Below are positions 7,566 to 12,223 of a stretch of 12,223 nt of DNA, in pieces (position 1 is the first letter of the stretch; each line of letters opens with the position of its first letter). The stretch spans positions 1 through 12,223 of the forward strand of contig JAEDFA010000053.1 in NCBI GenBank assembly GCA_016293005.1, in the 5' to 3' direction. The notes below the pieces were generated by a model. It saw only the letters and a list, made by a program, of their open reading frames with translations. It was not told the DNA's origin and made no database searches. The position numbers and the translations under genes were made by a program. The DNA is from Treponema sp. (lineage in GTDB: Bacteria; Spirochaetota; Spirochaetia; Treponematales; Treponemataceae).

Positions 7566-7740
7566 CTGGCATGAACATTCTCATCATAACATCTTTCTTT
7601 CTTGTATTGAAGATTCTTTCAAAATTTTTCCATACAGTTATTGCTTTCATCTTCTCTGCTTTTTAATACTTCATTCCAATGTACAAAATCTTTTCTTTAT
7701 TGCGATATAAAACTTTCAGCTTAAAAGCACTTATTTAAAA
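7566..7740 (-). other. crcB leader region with a possible short overlapping ORF
   Basis: An ATG at 7650 opens a 60-codon frame (to 7468) that overlaps the start of crcB in another frame. Its first 28 or so residues, MKAITVWKNFERIFNTRKK and on, look protein-like; the part overlapping crcB does not. AGAGAAG lies right against the ATG, too close for a good ribosome-binding site. It could be a leader peptide or the stump of an older gene; I do not call it a gene. No riboswitch or terminator is evident. Confidence 0.3.
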
Positions 7741-9207
7741 TCATTTTTTCAACTGTTTAAAAGTATAAACAACCACAAAAGCAGAAATTATTCCTGTAAG
7801 CAAATCCGATGCTGGCATTGACCACAAAACTCCATCTAACCCAAGCTGATGTGGTTCCGGATTCATTTTTGTTGCTCCTACTACAATCTGTGGTAAAAGA
7901 AGCGCAAAACCAACTCCGAACACAATTTCACGAATCATTGAAATTACAGTTGAAGTAAATGCTTTTCCAAGCGCCTGAAGATAAATGAAATTCCCCTTAT
8001 TTACAGTCGCAAGAATTATCATACATAAATATGTTCGGAATGCCTGCTTTGCAAAAACGGTATACACAGAACTTTCATTGGCCGCTCCAAAAATTTTAAT
8101 CAATACTCCAGGAAAACATTCTACAATTATAAGAGCGACAACTCCGAGAATTGCTTCAAAAATCAAAAGCAATTTATAAATTTCTGCAGCGCGGTCTTTT
8201 CTTCCGGCTCCGATATTAAATCCAACCAAAGGAATACAACCTGCAGCCATTCCCACAGAAACTGAAATTACAATCTGAAAAAATTTCATTACAATTCCAA
8301 CAACAGCCATTGGAATCTGAGTTAATTGTTCAGGAGTACGAGAAGAATCATATAACGAAGCATTAACTGCAAACTCAGGAGAATATTTTTGAATCATCTG
8401 ATTTATAGCAGCCATAGCACAAACTAGTGAAATCTGAGAAAGAAAAGAAGTAATTCCAAGAATCAAAGATTTCCCAAGTACACTCCACTTTAAAAGAAAA
8501 TCAGTTTTTTCAAGTTTGCATGCTTTTAAATGACAAATATACCAGACACTAAGAAAAGCAGTAAGAATCTGACCTAAAACCATAGCAATGGCAGCGCCCT
8601 TCATTCCCCATTTGAAAATAAAAATAAAAACTGGATCCAGAATAATATTCAGAATTGCTCCACTTACCTGGCTGACCATGGCAAACTTAGGACTTCCGTC
8701 AGCACGAATTATTGCATTCATTGCCTGCCCGAAAATATAAAATGGAAGACCAGATGTTATCCAGAAAAAATAAATCTGTGACTGGCGGAAAGTTTCTTCA
8801 TTTACTCGTCCTCCAAACGCTGTAATAATCGGATTTGCAAAAATAAAATAAATTGCAGTAAGAACTACCGCAATAATCACTGAAATAGTAACGGCATTTC
8901 CTATTGCTTTACCGGCAGATTTTGAATCTCCCTTCCCCAGCGACTGACTTACAAAAGTACAAGTTCCATCTCCTACCATTACAGAAAGCGCTAAAGCAAC
9001 AACCGTTAACGGAAAAACTACAGTATTAGCAGCATTTCCATAACTTCCAAGATAACTTGCATTTGCAATAAAAATCTGATCTACAATATTGTAAAGAGCC
9101 GCTACAAGAAGTGAAATAATGCATGGAATAGAATACTTACTCATAAGAAACGGAATAGGTTTTGTTCCTAAAAAATATGTGTGAGAATTTTGATTTGTTT
9201 GTGACAT
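7741..9207 (-). CDS. MATE family multidrug/sodium (or proton) antiporter
   Basis: 488 residues with about twelve hydrophobic segments, normal for MATE exporters. The first membrane helix carries YNIVDQIFI (39-47), and the second is followed by GDGTCTFVSQSLGKGD, both characteristic of the NorM/MepA-like branch. The second half repeats the pattern with VGMAAGCIPLVGFNIGAGRKD, the matching loop of the second bundle. Such proteins sit in the inner membrane and expel cationic or amphipathic drugs in exchange for Na+ or H+; the substrate here cannot be predicted. ATG 9207 is preceded by GAGG about 9 bases upstream. A minus-strand promoter candidate lies 47-75 bases upstream. No terminator is visible between its stop and crcB, so read-through into crcB is possible. 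Confidence 0.93.
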   Translation of the reverse strand: MSQTNQNSHTYFLGTKPIPFLMSKYSIPCIISLLVAALYNIVDQIFIANASYLGSYGNAANTVVFPLTVVALALSVMVGDGTCTFVSQSLGKGDSKSAGKAIGNAVTISVIIAVVLTAIYFIFANPIITAFGGRVNEETFRQSQIYFFWITSGLPFYIFGQAMNAIIRADGSPKFAMVSQVSGAILNIILDPVFIFIFKWGMKGAAIAMVLGQILTAFLSVWYICHLKACKLEKTDFLLKWSVLGKSLILGITSFLSQISLVCAMAAINQMIQKYSPEFAVNASLYDSSRTPEQLTQIPMAVVGIVMKFFQIVISVSVGMAAGCIPLVGFNIGAGRKDRAAEIYKLLLIFEAILGVVALIIVECFPGVLIKIFGAANESSVYTVFAKQAFRTYLCMIILATVNKGNFIYLQALGKAFTSTVISMIREIVFGVGFALLLPQIVVGATKMNPEPHQLGLDGVLWSMPASDLLTGIISAFVVVYTFKQLKK

Positions 9208-9253
9208 TTAATCAGCCTCAAAAGTAGAATTATGCAGATGACTGATTTTTACG

Positions 9254-9282
9254 GATATAAATGTAAAATATTTCTGGTACAA
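9254..9282 (-). promoter_or_regulatory. candidate promoter for the MATE gene
   Basis: On the minus strand TTGTAC (9282-9277) and TATATC (9259-9254) are separated by 17 bases and point at the MATE start at 9207. Agreement with sigma-70 consensus is moderate (3 of 6 and 4 of 6). Confidence 0.35.
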
Positions 9283-9302
9283 GGACTCTCGTAATCAAGA
9301 CC

Positions 9303-9332
9303 TTGACACAGCCGTTTTCAGAATTTTATAAA
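9303..9332 (+). promoter_or_regulatory. near-consensus sigma-70 promoter in the divergent intergenic region
   Basis: TTGACA (9303-9308), 18-base spacer, TATAAA (9327-9332) on the plus strand. Transcription would start near 9339, about 215 bases before the gene at 9554. It could give that gene a long leader or drive a small RNA ending near the T8 tract at 9415-9422. Confidence 0.55.
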
Positions 9333-9410
9333 CCTGAATAAAAAACAGCGGGCTGCAACAGTCGGACTTACGCAATATGCAACACACTGCAAGTAAAATA
9401 TATCAAAATT

Positions 9411-9483
9411 AAAATTTTTTTTCAAAGACTGACTGGAATTTTTTTTCAATAAAAACAGGTTATTTATCGAAATTTTTTTCAAA
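9411..9483. repeat. three T-tract repeats upstream of the beta-barrel gene
   Basis: The block AAT(7-8)CAA occurs three times, the Cs after the T-runs being at 9423, 9447 and 9480 (24 and 33 bases apart). Such tracts could bend DNA or serve as repeated sites for a regulator. On the minus strand each reads TTGAAAAAAA. The rest of 9208-9553 holds only the promoters listed separately. Confidence 0.45.
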
Positions 9484-9516
9484 TTGCAGCTGATTTAGAA
9501 AACTTAAATTTCAGAA

Positions 9517-9546
9517 TAGAAAAATTAATTATTTTTCTGATATAAT
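9517..9546 (+). promoter_or_regulatory. promoter immediately before the GTG start at 9554
   Basis: TAGAAA (9517-9522), 18-base spacer, perfect TATAAT (9541-9546). The expected transcription start, about seven bases after the -10 box, falls at or next to the GTG at 9554, implying a leaderless mRNA. Confidence 0.55.
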
Positions 9547-9553
9547 TATTTCT

Positions 9554-10162
9554 GTGAAAAAATGCTTCTTCTTTTTATTTTTATTTTTTATGCTCCCATC
9601 GCTTCATTCCATTGAAAAGATAACCCAGACCGATTCTCCTTCTGAAATTTTAAAAAATTCGTCATTTATTGAAAACAGCATTTTTTCCCTGGATACTTCT
9701 TATACACTTACAGGCCTAAAGAATAACGGCTGGGGACTTGGTTTTTCATACGAACATCTTTTAACTGATTTTTGGTCAATAAAAGGAAAGTTTTCTCACA
9801 TGACAGTATGGCCCGCTGATTATGATGTAATTATTACCACTGTAGGAATTGGCTTAGACAGCTACCTGTATCCATTCAACAAAAAATTAAACTGGCTTTA
9901 TTTAGGTTTTGGAATTTCCACAGATTTCATAAATTATATAAGTTCCAAAGAATCTGGCGATACAATCATAGATTTATTTCCTCAAATTGGCTGGAAACAA
10001 AATATCAAAAATTATGTTTTAATAGATTTTTTCTACGGCTACCGAATAACAATCTCAAATAATAATCTGCCAGATTATGCAAAAGACCTTAAAAAAAACA
10101 ACAATGAATTTGGAATCCGTTTTAAACTAAATCTGAAAAAAATCTTCAATCCTAAAACTTGA
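9554..10162 (+). CDS. probable outer-membrane beta-barrel protein, unknown function
   Basis: 202 residues from a GTG start. The first 20 or so residues form a signal peptide rich in Phe and Leu (MKKCFFFLFLFF), with likely cleavage near LHS. The mature part alternates hydrophobic and polar residues in strand-length stretches: WGLGFSYEHLL, SIKGKFSHMTV, TTVGIGLDSYLYPF, WLYLGFGISTDFI, IIDLFPQIGWKQ, VLIDFFYGYRITI and EFGIRFKLNLKK. That suggests an eight-stranded barrel, a common size for small outer-membrane proteins. I recognise no specific family. There is no Shine-Dalgarno before the GTG, and a perfect TATAAT ends only seven bases upstream. Met33 is a later in-frame ATG but would destroy the signal peptide. 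The 44 bases after the stop contain the start of the next transcription unit. Confidence 0.75.
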   Translation: MKKCFFFLFLFFMLPSLHSIEKITQTDSPSEILKNSSFIENSIFSLDTSYTLTGLKNNGWGLGFSYEHLLTDFWSIKGKFSHMTVWPADYDVIITTVGIGLDSYLYPFNKKLNWLYLGFGISTDFINYISSKESGDTIIDLFPQIGWKQNIKNYVLIDFFYGYRITISNNNLPDYAKDLKKNNNEFGIRFKLNLKKIFNPKT

Positions 10163-10187
10163 TTTTCATATCTTTGAGTGCCAGCAA

Positions 10188-10216
10188 TTGAAATTTCCCT
10201 CTTTCCGTGCTATCTT
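10188..10216 (+). promoter_or_regulatory. promoter of the acetyltransferase transcription unit
   Basis: TTGAAA (10188-10193), 17-base spacer, TATCTT (10211-10216). A start near 10223 leaves a 5' leader of about 160 bases before the ATG at 10384 and rules out the upstream GTG at 10207 as a start. Confidence 0.5.
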
Positions 10217-10243
10217 TTGTTAAATCAAATATTTTGGAGTTGG

Positions 10244-10329
10244 ATGAAAAAATCTACAAACAGACTGGGCATTGTGTAAAGCCGGGAAAATGCACAAAGA
10301 GCGTTGCATCTTCGGCAAAATCTCCCGGC
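10244..10329 (+). promoter_or_regulatory. structured mRNA leader with an 11-codon ORF and GC-rich hairpin
   Basis: ATG at 10244, four bases after GGAG, opens an 11-codon ORF (MKKSTNRLGIV, stop at 10277-10279). Immediately after it GCCGGGA (10281-10287) can pair with TCCCGGC (10323-10329), enclosing a second stem ATGCA/TGCAT (10290-10294 with 10305-10309). The arrangement is like a translation-dependent attenuator or a small riboswitch, but no known riboswitch class is recognisable and no T-run follows the hairpin. Confidence 0.4.
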
Positions 10330-10383
10330 AGTAAATACGACTTGCGAAAGCAATTTTCAAAAATACTTACAGGAAAAAACACA

Positions 10384-11016
10384 ATGAACAAAACAAATTA
10401 TTTAATCCGAAAGGAAACAGAAGCTGATTTTTTTGAAGTTGAAAACCTGACGCGCGAAGCGTTCTGGAATGTCTACAAACCTGGCTGCGAAGAACATTTT
10501 GTCCTTCACTGCTACAGAAAAAACCCGGATTTTATTCCTGAACTTTCGCTGGTACTTGAACTAGATAAAAAAATCATCGGGCATGTAATGTACAGTCGCT
10601 CGCACATAGATTCAAACGACGGTACGCAGATTCCCGTAATGACATTCGGACCGATAAGCATTCACCCGGACTTTAAGCGCAAAGGATTCGGGAAGATTCT
10701 TCTTGACTATTCGATGGAAAAAGCAAAAAAACTCAGCGGAAAATGTCTTCTGATTTGTGGAAACATCGATTTCTACGGAAAAAGCGGCTTTGTACCGGCA
10801 ATAACATTCGGCATTCGTTATGCAGACGATACGGATAGTGACGCGCCTTATTTTCTGTGCAAGGAACTTGAAACAGGATTTTTACACGGAATAACCGGAA
10901 GTTACAAAGATCCCGAAGGATATTTTGTAGCACAAAAAAATCCTGATGCTTTTGAGGAATACGAAAAACAGTTTCCGCCAAAAGAAAAACTCAGGCTTCC
11001 CGGTCAGATTTTCTAA
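10384..11016 (+). CDS. GNAT family N-acetyltransferase
   Basis: 210 residues from ATG 10384, which has AGGAAA eight bases upstream. The start YLIRKETEADFFEVENLTREAF is the standard first strand and helix of GNAT enzymes. PVMTFGPISIHPDF gives strand 4, and RKGFGK (99-104) is the acetyl-CoA pyrophosphate-binding loop (R/Q-x-x-G-x-G/A), followed by its helix. CLLICGNIDFYGKSGF is the next strand and the typical YxKxGF motif. The reaction is acetyl transfer from acetyl-CoA to an amine; the substrate is not predictable. The frame is open back to GTG 10207, but those 59 codons look non-coding, lie over the promoter and leader, and lack a ribosome-binding site. The C-terminal 60 residues resemble those of other 'predicted N-acetyltransferase YhbS'-like proteins. 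Confidence 0.9.
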   Translation: MNKTNYLIRKETEADFFEVENLTREAFWNVYKPGCEEHFVLHCYRKNPDFIPELSLVLELDKKIIGHVMYSRSHIDSNDGTQIPVMTFGPISIHPDFKRKGFGKILLDYSMEKAKKLSGKCLLICGNIDFYGKSGFVPAITFGIRYADDTDSDAPYFLCKELETGFLHGITGSYKDPEGYFVAQKNPDAFEEYEKQFPPKEKLRLPGQIF

Positions 11017-11018
11017 GC

Positions 11019-11041
11019 TTATGAAAAAAGTCTTTTCATAA
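11019..11041 (+). terminator. A/T-rich hairpin right after the acetyltransferase stop
   Basis: TTATGAAAA (11019-11027) pairs with TTTTCATAA (11033-11041), loop of five. It lacks a T-run on the plus strand and is probably an accessory to the stronger terminator just downstream. Confidence 0.35.
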
Positions 11042-11055
11042 AATAAAAAAAATCA

Positions 11056-11093
11056 GCAGGCTTTCTGATTCTTTTCAGAAGGTCTGCCTTTTT
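11056..11093 (+). terminator. intrinsic terminator of the acetyltransferase gene
   Basis: A 13-base-pair stem (11056-11068 with 11075-11087, two G-U pairs) with a six-base loop, followed by CTTTTT. It lies 40 bases after the stop at 11016. Confidence 0.8.
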
Positions 11094-11766
11094 GATAGAA
11101 GAAAATCTTAAAATTAAAACAATTGAAAAAAAATTTATCCAAAAGATAATTTCATAAAAGATTCTGCAATGCTGCACAGAAAACAATTCAAAAATTTTTT
11201 ACAGATTTTACATTCAGCCGGAAAAAACTTCTTCAATAAGACAGTATTGTTGCGTACAGTGCAAAGTTTAAACAAACTAAACTGTTCTCCCGCCTACTTT
11301 TTTCGCCCTGCAAGAATCATTCCCGCCATAAGGGCTGTAAACGGTGCTGTTGAAGCAAGACCAAAATATTATTCAGACTAAATTGAACTTAAACTTTTGT
11401 CAAAATTAAGAAGGTGGTTAAAGCTTATCCAATAATCTTGTCGTTTGATATTTTTAGTGTAAAATTTATTCTTTCTTTTTTTCCATTTAAACCAGATACT
11501 CCAGAAAATTCCTACATAGTCCAGCTGAATCTTAGTAAAACTAAATTATGCAAAAAAAGTAACATTTGAAGTAACAAATACACTTGAAACAGAACGATTA
11601 TTATAGAGAAAATACATATTTTTTGAAAAATTGCGTTAGCGATTGGAAGGGTGCCGTAAGGCAGCCACCGCAACGAAGTGAGGAGGCTGCGCGTTAGCAA
11701 GCCCTGTAATGAGCGACCCGGTAACTAAAAGTTACCGGGGAACGCCAAAATGATTAAGATAATAAC
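11094..11766. other. long intergenic region without a convincing gene
   Basis: Two ORFs of 60-70 codons occur here, one on each strand. Neither has a ribosome-binding site or a plausible protein composition; the minus-strand one (11700-11512) runs through the structured repeat. On the minus strand 11368-11294 reads STAPFTALMAGMILAGRKK and a stop, which resembles the end of a membrane protein or a C-terminal anchor but has no start; it may be a gene remnant. TTGTCG and TAAAAT, 16 bases apart (11438-11465), could be a plus-strand promoter with no gene behind it. Confidence 0.5.
11631..11745. repeat. structured GC-rich intergenic repeat element
   Basis: This block is far richer in G and C than its surroundings. 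It contains GCGTTAGC twice (11633-11640 and 11691-11698), a TGCC/GGCA stem with a GTAA loop (11652-11663), GCAGCC pairing with GGCTGC (11661-11666 with 11685-11690), and a perfect ten-pair stem CCCGGTAACT/AGTTACCGGG (11717-11726 with 11730-11739, loop AAA). The composition and nested palindromes are like those of REP/MITE-type dispersed elements. Only one copy is in the window, so its repetitive nature is inferred. The last stem lies 28 bases past the stop of the phosphoglycerate mutase gene. Confidence 0.5.
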
Positions 11767-12223
11767 TTATTTCAAATTGATTAAACTTTTGTCGTAATCT
11801 GAAGGTTCTTTAAATCCCATAAGCTGCATGAGTGTGCTTGGCCAACTAGAAATTCCCAAACCTTCGTTCAAAGTCAAATCGTACTCGCCTTTGTATTCAG
11901 GGTCATAGATAATTCCCGGAACAGGATTCAGGCTGTGGGAAGTTTTTGCTTTCGGTTCGCCGTTTTTGTCCATCTTTACGCTGCCGTCTTTTGCGTGCTC
12001 ATACATATCGTCTGAGTTTCCGTGGTCAGCAGTAAGACACAAGATTCCGCCGGCTTCTTCGATTGCAGCCTTAAGGCGTCCAAGCTGTAAATCCATTCCT
12101 TCCATAGAACAGCATACGGCATTGAAAACTCCAGTGTGTCCTACCATGTCGCCGTTAGGATAGTTCAGGCGGATGTGGTCGTATTTTCCGCTTTTGATTG
12201 CTTCGATTACTTTGTCTGTGATT
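11767..12223 (-). CDS. gpmI: 2,3-bisphosphoglycerate-independent phosphoglycerate mutase (partial, N-terminus beyond window)
   Basis: The C-terminal 151 residues are visible, ending at the stop 11767-11769; the gene enters from the right edge without a start. It interconverts 3- and 2-phosphoglycerate in glycolysis and gluconeogenesis in the cytoplasm. YDHIRLNYPNGDMVGHTG contains the metal-binding Asp and His of the alkaline-phosphatase-like fold; LTADHGNSD supplies another Asp/His metal pair; KTSHSLNPVPGIIYD carries the third metal-binding His. The insertion between TADHGN and TSHS (HAKDGSVKMDKNGEPKAK) suggests the longer, roughly 550-residue variety of this enzyme rather than the 510-residue E. 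coli-like form. No normal terminator follows; the palindromic stem at 11717-11739 is the nearest hairpin. Confidence 0.95.
   Translation of the reverse strand, partial: ITDKVIEAIKSGKYDHIRLNYPNGDMVGHTGVFNAVCCSMEGMDLQLGRLKAAIEEAGGILCLTADHGNSDDMYEHAKDGSVKMDKNGEPKAKTSHSLNPVPGIIYDPEYKGEYDLTLNEGLGISSWPSTLMQLMGFKEPSDYDKSLINLK

Noticed and set aside
7566..7740. Fluoride riboswitch upstream of crcB
   Set aside because: The conserved GGNGAUGG-type core and the GC-rich pseudoknot segments of the known class are not present; the region is A/T-rich.
10207..10383. N-terminal extension of the acetyltransferase from GTG 10207
   Set aside because: The extra 59 residues do not resemble the GNAT fold, there is no ribosome-binding site, a promoter -10 box overlaps the GTG, and ATG 10384 has a proper Shine-Dalgarno.
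11169..11381. 70-codon plus-strand ORF
   Set aside because: No ribosome-binding site, unlikely composition, and it overlaps a more protein-like reading on the minus strand.
11512..11700. 62-codon minus-strand ORF
   Set aside because: Its N-terminal part is simply the translation of the structured repeat, and the rest is hydrophobic translation of A/T-rich DNA.

Overview
The window looks like a chromosomal segment of a low-GC spirochaete, most likely Treponema or a close relative. This is an inference from A/T-rich codon use, spirochaete-style lipoprotein signals, a 7TMR-DISMED2 membrane sensor and the structured intergenic repeat; no rRNA or marker gene is present to prove it. Gene density is moderate. 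Several intergenic stretches hold gene remnants, so parts of the segment appear to be decaying accessory DNA.

Layout, left to right. 1-852 (minus): 5' part of a lipoprotein substrate-binding protein of an iron/phosphonate-type ABC transporter, with a dyad-symmetric site in its promoter region. 1076-1354 (minus): the orphan DNA-binding half of an OmpR/KdpE-type response regulator. 1394-1685 (plus): a frame-broken XRE (Cro/CI-type) repressor remnant. 1686-2128: tiny ORFs of uncertain status. 2129-4006 (plus): a two-gene operon with a 513-aa surface lipoprotein carrying two related C-terminal beta domains, then a 97-aa exported protein with two cysteines, ending in a strong hairpin terminator. 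4132-7020 (plus): a 962-aa membrane hybrid histidine kinase whose receiver is followed by a LuxR-type DNA-binding domain, so sensing, phosphorelay and DNA binding lie in one chain.

7176-7547 (minus): fluoride channel FluC/CrcB. 7741-9207 (minus): MATE efflux transporter. 9208-9553: divergent control region with a near-consensus orphan promoter and three T-tract repeats. 9554-10162 (plus): probable outer-membrane beta-barrel protein that may be translated leaderless from GTG. 10384-11016 (plus): GNAT acetyltransferase behind its own promoter and a structured leader, ending in a good intrinsic terminator. 11100-11766: no convincing gene, one short membrane-protein-like remnant and a structured GC-rich repeat. 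11767-12223 (minus): C-terminal part of cofactor-independent phosphoglycerate mutase.

The most interesting candidate for a functional unit is 2129-7020: lipoprotein, small secreted protein and single-chain sensor/regulator in a row on the same strand. A link between the sensor and the two envelope proteins rests on position only. CrcB and MATE are both export functions on the same strand but are separated by 193 bases. I see no CRISPR array, tRNA, rRNA or intact insertion sequence.
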